64,000 bases of DNA. Source: Echinometra lucunter (lineage: Eukaryota > Echinodermata > Echinoidea > Camarodonta > Echinometridae). The translations under genes and the position numbers were made by a program. Below, one piece after another: positions 1 through 11,592 of the stretch. Every line of letters starts with the position of its first letter. The stretch's first letter is position 1. Location of the stretch: positions 499,464 through 563,463 of the forward strand of contig CM057158.1 in NCBI GenBank assembly GCA_029962745.1. Direction: 5' to 3'. The notes under the pieces are model-generated. The model worked only from the letters and a program-made list of their open reading frames with translations. It was not told the origin of the DNA and searched no databases.

Positions 1-1193
1 TCCCTAAGCTTATATGGATAGAAGAGATACCAAAAGTCTTATATAAAGCTACAATAGGAGCTAAATAATCATTTCCATCGACTTACTAATGACTTACTAA
101 AATCATTAATATTTATAATTGTAAAAAGTCAGTGAAGGCAAATTTTACATTTGACAAAGATAGGTATTGTAATTACTCACAAGCGTTCCTGAAAATTTGT
201 ATCTACTGAAATGAACTGTCAAAATTCTGAACACTTTCTTAACTAGTGAGATATGTCACTGCCAATTCAGTTCATATGTGCATTTATTTTGTTTGCATGA
301 TAATTTGACTAATGGTCTGCTCAAAATTGAGAAATTACCGCTGTATTCTGTGTAGAGTCTCAGATTTTTATCACATTCACAAGATCATTTATAGGATTAT
401 AAAATTAGTGTTCAAATTATTAATTATTGCTTGTGCTTCAGTCTACATGTTCTTCTGCAGTGGCATGGGAGATATATTTACTAGAGCATAAGTAATACCA
501 TAGAGTTACAACAACAACAAAAAAGAAACCAGCAAATAATGAATATTGTGACCCACAGGCGTTTGATCAGTAAAATAAAAGAGAAGAATGTGTAGGATGA
601 TGAATAAGAATGAAAATATTCATCTTATCCAATAAAAAAACATAGTCCTAAAACCATTCCAAATTGTTAAAAGCTTCCATAAATCACAAAAATGTGATTA
701 AAATTCCATGATCCCAGTCCAATCCCACACATATCACATTAAAAGAGTGATGCTCTTTCCAGGCATAACACACATGATGTAATTACGACAGCACTTGTTG
801 CATATTTCTTGTAATTCTCCCCTTTTTCCCTCTCTTTCTATTTTAGTTCTTTTAGCAAGTTTTGAGTCCAAATGAATGCCATACCCTAACCTGTCAGAAT
901 ATTCCACTTGTTTTCCTTTTCTTGTCTAAATGGCCCATGGAATTTCAATCAGCGGAGCTCATACATCATCTCTAATGTACAAACAAGGAAAAAGGAGAGG
1001 CTCATTCTCAGGATCTGTTCACATATGTCTCATATTCTCAATGATCAACTTTCAAAATGATATCACACAGGCCCTCTAAAATATCAAAATCTGCAATGCA
1101 CAAGCACCTTTTTTCTTTTTGAAATTGCATTTTAACAAAATTTGTTTACTGACTTGATTAATAAAGTAAGGTATTGGATTGAATGAAGATCAA
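1..1193. other. intergenic or intronic DNA, no feature recognised
   Basis: AT-rich unique-looking sequence. No ORF with recognisable protein content, no long microsatellite and no inverted repeat that I could see. Short A runs near 520 and 635 are unremarkable. Confidence 0.6.
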
Positions 1194-1286
1194 TTAACCC
1201 ATTGAATACCATGACCAAGCTACCTTGGGATGGGGACTATGGAAAATATGTGTTATACCAAAATCAAATCATGCCAAATGGGTTAA
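1194..1286 (+). mobile_element. 93-bp TIR element, copy 1
   Basis: The stretch starts with TTAACCCATTGA and ends with AATGGGTTAA, the near-perfect reverse complement. Two other stretches in the window (5630-5722 and 15124-15216) have exactly the same length, related ends and a shared interior (TATGGAAA, then TGTTATA, then AAATCAAAT). Recurrence at fixed length with inverted ends indicates a very short non-autonomous DNA transposon (MITE). No coding capacity; the small ORF overlapping it is chance. The superfamily cannot be assigned. A TTAA at each end could be a target-site duplication or part of the repeat. Confidence 0.6.
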
Positions 1287-2500
1287 AAGAGGGGGAAGGA
1301 TACTCAAGTCACACAGGCCTACATCCAGATGAAATATTTTCATTTCTTGCTTACAATTCTCTTTCTATATTACATTCTATGATGAAGGGCAATAAAAAAC
1401 AGCAGTTTCAAATGCAAGAATACATGATATAATATGAAAGAAAGAAGAAACCACCTTCACAATGTCACTTAACCCGTTTGTTACGGAATTCTATCATTCC
1501 TATAGGTTTAATACACAAGCCACCTGCGTTCCAATAGCCGATGTGTTAAAGCAATTATGAATGTTGGGAAGCCAAATGCTGAACAGACAGGAATTAATCT
1601 GAGGAAATGCTATAAGATTAGAAGTTAAAAGACATTTTGTCTGAATTGAAAATATTCCCACCCTTGACAAAAAGCTCTGAACCAAAAGGTTTAGTTCTAA
1701 TCTGGGAGATTTCTCCAAACTTTCACGAGATTAGAAGTCAAGATTTGTTAGAGACAGGTTCGAGGGTAGAGCCCTGATGGATGCATTTCAAAACCAGACC
1801 ACTTTCCTGATTGTAAGACCAGGCTAGGAAGACCAGGCTACAATGAAAGGAAAGAAGACTTAACTATATTTGAAGGAAAGACCAAGCAGGTGTAAGTGTG
1901 AATGTAGCCTTGCCTGGCTGGTATGACCTTAACTGACCTATATTATTAGAATCAGGAAGAAATACCTGAAAATTAGGAAGCTGATGAACAAACAGCCAAG
2001 TCTGCAGTTTCTGGGTTTTTCAGATGGACACACCTAGTCTTCCTTCACAGACATCATAGACTAATTATATACATGGTACCTCAAACTAATCTATATACCA
2101 TCCACTGACTTATCTGTTTCCTTTTTGTTCTACTAAATAATTTTGATATTGCACTTTTTAAATTGCTGTCTACATCAATCTGTTCAACGTGCACTGTAAG
2201 CAAGTACTTTTCTTTGTTCCTGACTTGATCTGCTGCCAAATTCTAGAAAGCTCAAGCAATCATTATAGTATCTTTTCAGATGAGGTAGAACATTATCATA
2301 TATAGGTTAAAAGAGAAAAATGATGATGAAGTGCCTTAAGCGCACGACATGAGCACCAGATCAACAATCAAAGCTTCTGCTTCTTGAATGAAAACCAAAA
2401 AGGTTGTTTTCTGTGCCCTCATACTACAATTGACTACAGGAGCATGATAACCTTGCAGAAATATAAGTTCTCATTATTTAATATTTCTCATTTACCCTCT
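1287..2500. other. intergenic DNA, no gene recognised
   Basis: AT-rich unique-looking DNA. The only structure noticed is a 10-base direct repeat, GACCAGGCTA, occurring twice within 25 bases near 1820-1850. I see no coding or RNA gene. Confidence 0.55.
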
Positions 2501-2519
2501 ACATGTATTCCTTCCATAA

Positions 2520-2830
2520 AGCCATCCCCTTCCCCCCCCCCCCCCCCTTTCTGTCCACATCCTCTCCTCGACCTCCTTCTCATCATCATCCTTCAAGACC
2601 ATCATCATCATCATCTTCTTCCCCCATCTCCCTTTCTCTTTATCCTCTTCATCCTCCTCCTCCTCCTCTTCCTCCTCCACCTCCTTTTTCCTCTCTGTCA
2701 CCATCGTCATCGTCGTCATTGTCCTCCTCTTCTTCCTCTCACTCCCCTTCCTTCTCCCTAACTTCCCCTCCCCTCCTCCTTCCTACCCTCCTCCTTCTCC
2801 CCCTCAACTGCACCCATTTGAAATCAACAT
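2520..2830. repeat. pyrimidine-rich low-complexity block
   Basis: About 300 bases consist almost only of C and T on the + strand. The block holds a run of 16 C at 2532-2547, TCA/TCC/CCT trinucleotide repeats and CTCCTC stretches. Long apparent ORFs on both strands (Pro/Ser/Leu-rich on +, Glu/Lys/Met-rich on -) follow from the low complexity and are not genes. Such homopyrimidine tracts can form triplex DNA, but nothing here shows a function. Confidence 0.9.
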
Positions 2831-2840
2831 GTCTCCTATA

Positions 2841-4381
2841 ATAAGACATCATTCACAGAGGATTCTAGCTGTTGAATCTACATCAGAAGGGGGTCCCAGA
2901 ATACGGGAATATTTGGATGATGAAGTTTGGCTGATACTTGACACTTCTACCTGTGACATGGAATAAGGCTGGATTTGGCTTGGCTTTTACCTACCTTCAG
3001 GCAACTCATATAACAACCTCCATCATTCTCTAACTATCTATTTATCCTTCTCTCTCTCCATCTCTTCATCTATCTCTATGGGGCCTGAATGATCTTCTTC
3101 TCTTATATTTCATCCTACTCTTCCTATCATATTGCCCCTTTTTCCACTCCCTCTCTCCCCCCTCTCCACCCATCTCTCTCTCTCTCTCCCTCTCTCTCTT
3201 TCTTTTCAGGACTCCTATTTCAGCTATTTTCCCCAATTAAATTCCATTTGACATTTTGCTTACATGAACTCACCTCATCCCTCTTTTCTAAAATCCCATT
3301 TTTAAAAGTGTTTACAGAGTTTTTCAATGCTTTGTAGCTAATTTTTAGTTTTATGTTCCTTTTAAGATTTTCCAATATTTCTGATTAACAATAATTATAT
3401 GTAATGCATGTACAATCAAATATTTTAGGAAAAAAAATCAATTATTGAAGAAAAAAAGTTTAATCAAAATTATTCAAGAAAGGAATGAATCAGTTGAAAT
3501 CTGAGATATAATACGGTTTTCATTACAGTTCTAACAGACAGGCAAGATACAAACCACTCTCTATGCATGTTTCTTATCAATAAATCCTGCGACAAAATAC
3601 ATAATCAAGAAGAAATGCTTTCACCGAAATTGAAGTTTCGCTCCTAAATTTGATTATGAATCTTGAAATGAAGATCATTGAACAGGCACGCAGGCAGTTA
3701 TCCGACTCTCACTGGTCAGCAGATGAAATAAAAAGAGATCAAAATCCACCAAATTCAAGCCAAAAGTTCATCATTTACAGTGAATATTGCTGTGGTCATA
3801 AGAATACTCTATCTAGGACTAGGCCAAGTGGTATAGACATGGGCAACTGGGTTAGATTTTAAAGAAAAAGACATAGGTAATCTGCTTAATTAGGGCTTTT
3901 TTCACATACAGGCCTACTGCATAACCACCAAGTCCAACAAGGATTTCAACAGTCTTAAAATAGAATACAATCAAAAACCAAAAATATATTCATCTGCCCT
4001 ATCAACCCCCATTTCAGTGTGTCTCATTAGCAGAGAAATCACCTCTCTCTCTTAACAGAAACAGAATACTCTGGATCTTAAAGAGAAAAAAAATCATCCT
4101 GTATGGTGACTATTTCACAAAAAAAGTCCCAGTTGTAGAAATTTGTAGGTTAATGACTTGATTCAAAGTTTATAGCTGAAGTGCAGAGATAGACAAAACA
4201 AAGCCAGGGTGGAATACAAAAGAAAATCAACCACACAAATAATAAAAGAAATATGGAAAGTATTTGCCATAAGATCAGGGTCCAAGGATACTTGCCTCTA
4301 GCTATAATTTATCTAAAATGCAAATGACTCTAGTTCCTTTTTAACCCCAACCTTTTTCCTTCCTCCATCCCTCCCTTTTTA

Positions 4382-4385
<4 letters not shown>
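2841..4385. other. intergenic DNA with short CT-rich patches
   Basis: AT-rich DNA. CT-rich stretches lie at about 3040-3210. The latter ends in TTTCTTTTCAG, which looks like a splice acceptor, but no open reading frame with recognisable protein content follows it. No gene is supported. Confidence 0.5.

Positions 4386-4428
<43 letters not shown>
4386..4428. repeat. (CT)n microsatellite
   Basis: About 21 uninterrupted CT dinucleotides inside a wider pyrimidine-rich stretch (4345-4450). Uninterrupted length suggests it is probably length-polymorphic. Confidence 0.95.
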
Positions 4429-4429
<1 letters not shown>

Positions 4430-4450
4430 TCCTCCTTCTCTTATCTCTCT

Positions 4451-5629
4451 TTTCTCATCATCCATTTGTTCTTTGCTTCTCGATTTCAATTCATTTTTTT
4501 CTTTCTCAACATTTCTTGTACCGCAATTTGTGTTCTGTAATTCTTCTGATCTTTCCTTCTTTTGTCTCTCTGAGTATGGCTAGATATTCTCTTCAGGGGT
4601 GTATGAACAATGAGCTTTTTGAATTAAATGAGTAGTGTGTGTGTGGGTTGGCTCATGCTGGCCAGCTTACAAGTAATGGAAATTAGAATTGAAAAGAAGA
4701 AAAAAAAGGGGAGAAAAAAAAACTTTGAACTTACCACCCTTACCTTAATGACTTTTTGGATGGCTCATAGTTATGAAGACTGATGGTGTACTGTCATGAA
4801 TGGCTAACAAGCATTGTACTGAAATTCAAATAAGGGGGATATCTATAGATATTCATTTAGATTAGGAATGAAGTTAATAAGATATTGAGAAGAAAAGGTG
4901 GAAGATATCTGCAAACTCTGTACTAAAGCTGCTGACGACCAAATCAATTAGATCTAATATCTCCTGCTACATCTATTTCAATTCATGATAATTTTTTGTG
5001 TCATCAATCAATTATTTTGGCTGAGATGACACTGATAATAGCAGGTCATATACATTCAGGAATATGTCATTACACACAACATTGTTAACTGCTTGAGCAC
5101 AGGGCAATTAAATCCTTTAGTAAGCAATGTATCTGACACCTACGCTAGATCTATGTTATTCTATGCAACATCTGTACCTATTCATCAAAGATTTGATTAT
5201 TAATTTAATATCATTTGGATGAGCAAAGAAATGCATGATATAATAGGAAATCACATTGCAAGATTTCTACTTTACACCTTGAAAGTATCAATACTCATTT
5301 CAAAATTAAAATCTATAAATCCTATAATTCCGACAGTGATTTTGTCCTATGGATGCAGCTTGTATCAACACCCTCTACTCCTATCCAACTAACAAACACC
5401 AATCCAATTGTAATTAACTCTAGATGCACCTGTGCACTTTCCACAAGGCAATTAAAACTCACTTGAATCTATATTTATCTGTTGAATTCATCTGAAATAT
5501 CTCCATCATCTGTCATCACCAACTTATTGCTACAGTTAATTACTATCTCAGAAGAATTACTGGTAGAAAAATTGTGCACTTCTCTTCTTTACCTTAGAGA
5601 GTTCATATTCTACATTGAATATTGGCTGA
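4451..5629. other. intergenic DNA, no feature recognised
   Basis: AT-rich unique-looking DNA without long repeats, palindromes or credible coding sequence. Confidence 0.55.
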
Positions 5630-5722
5630 TTAACTCACTGAACACTAAGCCTGAGATAACACAGGCTAGGGTCTATGGGAAATGTATGTTATACTGAAAT
5701 CAAATTATACTCAATGGGTTAA
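5630..5722 (+). mobile_element. 93-bp TIR element, copy 2
   Basis: Starts TTAACTCACTGA and ends TCAATGGGTTAA. Same length as the copies at 1194 and 15124. The interior is closest to the 15124 copy: CTAAGCC, AGATAAC, TCTATGG, TGTTATA and AAATCAAATT occur in the same order and spacing. Non-autonomous MITE, no coding capacity. Confidence 0.65.
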
Positions 5723-6462
5723 TATCAACTTGAATCAAACATAGAGAGTTGCAAGTCAAAGCAATATGCACACAGAGGGGACAAGTACTCTATCTGTACC
5801 AACATTTGTTTTCAGGGGTTTTTTTTATTATAAATTCTAAATTACTCCTTTGATTATACTTTATTGAGGAATTCAATCTAATAATGATATCTGTAATGTC
5901 ATTCATTTATATGTTTCTTGAAATTAGCAACCTGTAAAGTTACAATTTCCCCCCCCCCCCCCCCCCCCCCCCCCCCCGATTGTTTTAGAAATGTCTCACA
6001 AAATAAACATTATTTGTGCAAAAATCACTGTAAATGACCACGCAAAGTAGAAGTGAAAACCTAGACATTATCATCTGACTCTGGAAATGTCAAATGGTAC
6101 AGCGAAGTAAACGTACTTATGATGAAAAAATGATTTTTCTTGCATCATATTTCTAACCAATGAATTGCCATCATGATATAGAACAAACGAGCAGATAAGC
6201 CTTCTAAACAAGCAAAGAGTGCCTCCAAAGTGAAGATGGTGCACATGATACATAAAGTGATATGGCATACAATCAACAATCAACCAGTAGGATACTATCT
6301 GTGGTTTAGTTTGTCCACCTGGAGGTCAGTAGTTACTTGGAAATGATTAATTAGTTAATTGATTGATATTGATTGAGATCCTATGAAAGGTATTCCATTA
6401 ACACATCATTACCACTGTCTTGAGGTATCAGTTATAAGGGAATATTAGATATTATCTGTTCA
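5723..6462. other. intergenic DNA with a poly-C tract
   Basis: AT-rich DNA interrupted by the poly-C run at 5949-5977. No gene recognised. Confidence 0.5.
5949..5977. repeat. poly-C run of 29 bases
   Basis: An uninterrupted run of 29 C between AATTT and GATTG. It is among the longest mononucleotide runs here and could form a G-quadruplex (minus strand) or i-motif (plus strand). Its exact length is error-prone in sequencing. Confidence 0.95.
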
Positions 6463-6519
6463 GAGCCAGAAGGGCATTAACTTGTATCATTTCATCCAAA
6501 CTTAATGCCCTTCTGGCTC
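6463..6519. repeat. 57-bp palindromic repeat with perfect 18-bp stem
   Basis: GAGCCAGAAGGGCATTAA at 6463-6480 is the exact reverse complement of 6502-6519, separated by 21 bases. A diverged relative with the same outer context (CTGTTCAGAGCCA before, GCTCCAAAGAGA after) lies at 25807-25863, so this is a dispersed repeat rather than a chance hairpin. Probably a tiny foldback element; a structured RNA is a less likely alternative. Confidence 0.65.
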
Positions 6520-6657
6520 CAAAGAGATTATATCTAGCATGATTATATTCCTAACACGTTCTTAGTGAAAATAATGCCCAGACCAATCTTCATTACTGAG
6601 ATTATATATATCATTATCTACATCCTTACTCCAAACTAAATTTCACTTTAATCAATA

Positions 6658-7083
6658 TTAAAGGCACTGGCAAACTTTGTGAGTAGCTGATTTAAAAAAT
6701 TCTCAAACTAAGATGAAACATGTGTATGAGTACTTGTATTTGTACTAAAAAACCCTGAAACCAACAATAATTTGGAATGAAAAAGTGTAAGTTAGACGCA
6801 AACGGCGATTTTATTATCCTTCGTCTCACGAGACAATCACTAAGAGGACCGCTTTGCTTGAATTGAAAATGCCGATATGTGCCTCCCGCCGCGTGATACG
6901 CCAATACACACAGTGCGGTAAAGTGAGTCATACACGCATGCGCACTCCTTATGTCTATTCTGTGCAACCAACCCTCGTATATTTTTCAAACATTGGTTCA
7001 CATTTTTGATATTTAAAAATACTTCCTGTGGATATTATACTTTGAAACTTTCAGACTGGTATTTTTACACTATAACCCTTTAA
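6658..7083 (+). mobile_element. family A TIR element, copy 1 (3' deleted)
   Basis: Matches over its length the copies at 15284-15770 (opposite strand) and 51374-51843. It begins TTAAAGGCACTGG, a variant of the shared terminus TTAAAGGCATTGG. Shared internal landmarks are GATGAAACATGTGTATGAG, a CpG-containing core GCATGCGCACTCCTTA and TACTTCCTGTGGATATTA. The right end lacks the last ~75 bases of the other copies and passes from ACTATAAC directly to CCTTTAA, the terminal heptamer. This suggests an internal deletion that kept the very end. No transposase; non-autonomous. Confidence 0.75.
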
Positions 7084-7243
7084 GTGTATAGATAGAATCA
7101 AACGCTAAAACAAATCATTTAGTATTGAAATATTGAAGCTGAAAGGAGTTCCTAATGACTTACGACGGAAGGATAGTCTATATTTTCTAAACTCTGTCCA
7201 TCAAGCTTTATGCTGAGATGTGAGAAGGGTTGCAAAATAGTCT

Positions 7244-7697
7244 AAGGGTGTGTTTATTGAGGGAACTCGATTTCTAGAAATTAGAAATGGGTACCTGAGT
7301 TGCGAACACAAATCGCGCTTACAAGGGGTGGTCTCTCTGGATGTCGTGTTTATCATCGTGATCTGAGTTCCCGTAACCCTGTAGCCAATGCCCAGCTGTA
7401 AGATGACCCGGCAGTAAAGGTCAAATCTGTCGGGCTTAATACTTTTCATCTGATCTAGAAACAAGAGTCCGAAGTTCCCAAACGAAACGTGACCGAAGTC
7501 CTGTTGTGTTCATTGCCACGACTTTAGTCGTCGATCTCGTTCAACGGGTAATCAAATCCCCCTTTTTTGCCGAACTCAAGTCCGGTACGCTAGTTCGGTA
7601 ATCAAGTCGCCGTCGTGTTTATCGATGGTAACGGGTAAGCTAGTGCGGAACTTGGGTCACTTATTAGCCCTCTGTTACCCTCAATAAACACACCCTA
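7244..7697 (+). mobile_element. ~450-bp TIR element (AGGGTGTGTTTATTGAGGG ends)
   Basis: The left end, AGGGTGTGTTTATTGAGGG at 7245, is matched exactly in inverted orientation by CCCTCAATAAACACACCCT ending at 7696. The interior is richer in CpG than its surroundings and contains a direct repeat of GTCGTGTTTATC (near 7340 and 7612). It has no transposase; the small minus-strand ORF here has no recognisable content. Classic MITE layout. No clear target-site duplication is visible, and only one copy is present in the window. Confidence 0.7.
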
Positions 7698-9795
7698 AAT
7701 CACATCATATTTTTCTGGTTTGCTGATTCCAGGGTAACAAGGGAAGAAGAGGAAGGATAAGAAGAGTGTGAGTCTACCATTTAGTTTGCTTAAGGCTAGA
7801 AAACAACATCTGTAGTGAATTTGAGTAGAATTGAAGCAGGACATGTCTATGTTGATGGTATCTAGCTCTTCTTCCTGGGATGGGCATTTCTTAAACTACA
7901 CCTGAATCATGTTGAGAGAGATTACCCCTAGCTAACCAACTACCAGGTTTCAAATCTAATCGGTACCACGGTTACTATTTGCTTTCAAAACTGATTCGCA
8001 GAGGAAAAGAGAGAAATCTACCTTTTCTAAACCAAGCTCATTGGTGAAAATATGTTTCTCATTATAACAGGACAATAACCTAAGCCCGGGATTACTAAAT
8101 ATTACCAAAATAGACAGTAAATTTATGATTATGATAATAGAAGCTTGAAGAAATATACCTGCATAGCAAGAAGTCGGGAAACAATGTAGCACTGACACAC
8201 ACACACAACCCAAAGAAATAACTGGCAATATTCATGAAAATATCATTACCCATCTTGTCAAGATAAGAGGCTGTTTTCCTGAGGTCAGAATCACGTTATT
8301 GATTTCTCATGACCAAATTGTCCAATCCTCAAATGAAGTCAAGATATAATGCTACACTAATCAAGCACCACACCTTTTCCGCAGCAAATGAAGCAGGATT
8401 TTGCTTGATGATGAAACCGGGAATATTTTCTAAAGCTGATACAGACAGCCATCACATGATCAAGACCATCATCATCATATGAGAAGCAAAGCATGCTGAC
8501 ATGGTTTATTAACAATCACACTTCTACCATCTGTCCCATTATTACAAATTAAGAAGTGGGTTAATTTAAACAATTAAATTAGATCTCCCCTCCTAGAGTA
8601 TTTTCTATTGTATAGATCTTTCTAAATAAAATTATCAACATTACAGTTCCTCAAATGATACTGAGCAACTATAAAATTCCCTCATTTTGAATAAAAAGGA
8701 ACTAAGATTATTTGAATTTGATGTTTCTATATTCTAAATGGTTGCAAAGATGAAATTAGAGAAAACAAGACACTCACCTGATTTCGCAAAGAAATAGTTT
8801 ATACGATACCTCTGTGTGGTTCTCCTGCTATGACAGACAGCATAGATAATGAAAAAGCTATTCTTTCACTACAGACAATGCTTGTTCACTTTGATCTTGC
8901 ACTTCATTAAGCAAGCAGCCCTTAATTGGATCTGATAAACCTGCACATTATTTGCACGACTACAGTTTTATTATCTAGATTTTTAAGCAGATATGAAATT
9001 AAAAATGTTTAATGCAAAGCTGTATAAAGTGGCTATGATAAGAGCTTGTTTATGGCTTCTATATCGACCCTTGTACTCACTAATTGCAAAAAATCTAAAT
9101 TAGCAGAGGAATTATGAGGTTAAGTTTTGTCCTGTAATAAAAACTGGTATAATAAGTGAGTTGTAATTATGAGCATGTGACACAGTGTTTTGTCTATAAA
9201 TCGCTTTGATGCCAGTGAGCAAACAATAATTAAACCTCGCCTCTTGCTTTAAAATGAAACAAAGGCTTCTCCTGGAATATCTTGTTTATCATTTTGATCA
9301 AATATCACATTTCTAAAAAACAAAAATCTTAGGAAGAAGAGAAACCCAAAATACAAAGAGATAAAAATCAGAGCTTACCATGCCACTTACGGTCCTTTAA
9401 AATCTGGGATACAAAATGTTGCATCTCCTTCTAGGTTTTAAGAATATGTGAGAAAGATGTACAAATAATAACGATCTAACTGTTTGTGAAAAAAAGTGGT
9501 AAAGTTTAAATTCTACTCAAACAAAAGAGAGCTAAAGTGATCAACTATGAAGAAATTAACTCAGAAGGGTATTATTCTTCATGGTTTGAATAACAACATG
9601 AATGAATCTCTCTTACCACAATAACAATGTAAATGCTTTTAGTGCATGTCCACCATTACATATCTAACAAAATGCAATAAAATAAGTTTCTATTTCCTGA
9701 TTAGATTTAAGAAATACAAGACTTTGCAATATTTATGATAAGAGCAAACACAAATTAAGGGTACCATCAAACAGATAAGATTTATGACCATACTA
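7698..9795. other. intergenic DNA, no gene recognised
   Basis: AT-rich unique-looking DNA. I looked for inverted repeats, tandem repeats and protein-like ORFs and saw none worth reporting. Confidence 0.5.
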
Positions 9796-9860
9796 ATTCC
9801 AAAAGGAATTGTAATTGGGGGCCCATATATCTTGGGGAAGCTTACAATTTCTATTGGAAT
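9796..9860. ncRNA. candidate hairpin, miRNA-precursor-like
   Basis: The arms 9796-9814 (ATTCCAAAAGGAATTGTAA) and 9842-9860 (TTACAATTTCTATTGGAAT) pair over 19 positions with one A-A mismatch and one G-T wobble around a 27-nt loop. Pairing stops abruptly on both outer sides. Size, single loop and an arm length near 20 nt resemble a small pre-miRNA, but the basal stem is short, and no known miRNA seed is recognised. A foldback repeat is an equally good explanation. Confidence 0.25.
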
Positions 9861-11440
9861 ATATGACATTGCACTTCGATTTCAAGCTGACCTTACCTAT
9901 CGATGAAACAAATGGCACCCGTGAAAACGGCAAAGACAATTCATAATAATTGAAGAGTGAGGAATGACGATAGACAAGTTATGCAGAAATATTGCAACGA
10001 CTATTAGGAAACCTACTTGCACTAAAATAATAGACGAAAAGGACAGTAATGAACGAGGGAGCACTACACCGCCGATCGTTTAGATTGACTTTGCGACTGC
10101 ACTTTGGAGAGAAAGGCGGCAAATTTACTTTCATTATGATGTAATGAGGTTTATTGACATGTAAGGTACAAGCAAACAAACAATTAAGATGCCAGAATGG
10201 TCATTGTAAAACATATTTCAAATTCTTACTACTGGAGGCCTCTAAAGCTCACAAAGCACACATTTAATAACCATCTTAATCATCTTTAGGAGAAACAGGA
10301 TGGCATTTCTTTCTTCAATGTTCATCTTTCATGTTCATGCCTTGGAGATTGAGAAATAAACAGCCGTAATCCTCATCGCCCTTGCTTTCCTAATCCCTCC
10401 GTTATGCTTAGGTCTAAAATGAAGCACCAATTAATAGCAAGATGGATGGGTCTGCATCCCCCTAGCTCAAGTCCCACACTCCTATATCCATACTATGGCT
10501 TGAGCTAGTTACCAAGAGAGGTGAAAGAGCTGGACAGCTTGGTAAATTGGGGGCTTACGGGGTCTATACTAACCTAGATGCCTTATAGTTCTTAAGACTT
10601 GCAGCAGTCCTGCTTTAGAGCGGGCAATTTCATCACTATACTGTGGCATCATTCTCATTAAACCTAGAATGTCCATTGCGAAAGAATCACTGCAAAGTCA
10701 AAGGCACTTTTCTATACTTAGTCGTTGCGGAAATGAACAAAGACAAAATGTAAAGGAGCTAGATTAGCATTAACTACAGTATCATTTATCATAAACTAAC
10801 AATTCCATCTTCTTAAATGACAAAACAAGGTGTAGCAGGAGAGAGAAGATTGTGTGGGGGGTGTAACTAAGGAATGCATTCTTATTGTGATGAGGAACAA
10901 AAGCTCTAGTCTAGTACATCCACTGCTGCGGTTTTTAATGAAATAAACCAGTGTGCAATCAACGATACAATTGAAGCTAAAACCACATAGGCAATTTCTT
11001 GTTTCAACTAAACCACACATATGTGACTTCTCTTTATTTTCACTCCTCTTCTACTCTCTTCATTACATTAAAAAGCTGAGGTAATTACTCTGCTTAGGCC
11101 TTCAAACTTCAGATAATACCTCTTACATCAAAGATTTTGAAAAGCTGAGGCACCCATTCAATTATATTCTAAGAACAAAGTATTTATTGTAAATAGGCAG
11201 ATCAATATGAAAGATCCTTGACTGAAGAATGGTTATCACATGGTTAATGATAGCTTCATATATTCAGCAAAACATACCCTCAATGTCTTACAGAATAGAG
11301 GTGGATAATTATGCTACTAACACAAGCCCTATGAAAAGTTGTATCAAGTAATTCTTTAAAGGTTTTTTGAATTGAGATGTGTCATGTGCTCGCTGTAAAT
11401 GATTATCAGCAAAAATTATGTACTGTATGTATGTTCTAAT
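9861..11440. other. intergenic DNA with a small palindrome
   Basis: Unique-looking DNA. CTAGCTCAAG (10462-10471) is repeated inverted at 10499-10508. The 10280-10700 part is more complex and less AT-rich than its surroundings, but I see no gene. Confidence 0.45.
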
Positions 11441-11447
11441 GCTTTCT

Positions 11448-11592
11448 CTATTTCTCTCTCTCTCTCTCTCTCTCTCCCCCCCCCCTCCTTCTTCTCTCTT
11501 CTTTTTCTTTTTCTCTCTCTGCTTTTACATGATACCCTCTCTATAATTTCTCTTCTTTTTCTTTCTCTTTTCCTTACACATCTTTCTTCTTT
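11448..11592. repeat. CT-rich low-complexity tract
   Basis: (CT)n followed by a short C run and mixed TC/TTC repeats. ORFs on both strands here (Ser/Leu-rich on +, Arg/Glu/Lys-rich on -) are composition artefacts. Confidence 0.9.

Noticed and set aside
2384..2841. Three overlapping ORFs of 75-125 codons on both strands
   Set aside because: They lie in a pyrimidine-rich low-complexity tract; homopolymeric translation (Pro/Ser, Glu/Lys) on both strands shows composition, not coding.
6300..6345. tRNA-like GTGGTTTAGTTTGTCC...GGAGGTCAGTAGTT stretch
   Set aside because: Only loose resemblance to A and B boxes and no acceptor pairing.
10462..10508. CTAGCTCAAG inverted repeat
   Set aside because: Only 10-bp arms with a 27-base loop; expected by chance in a window of this size.
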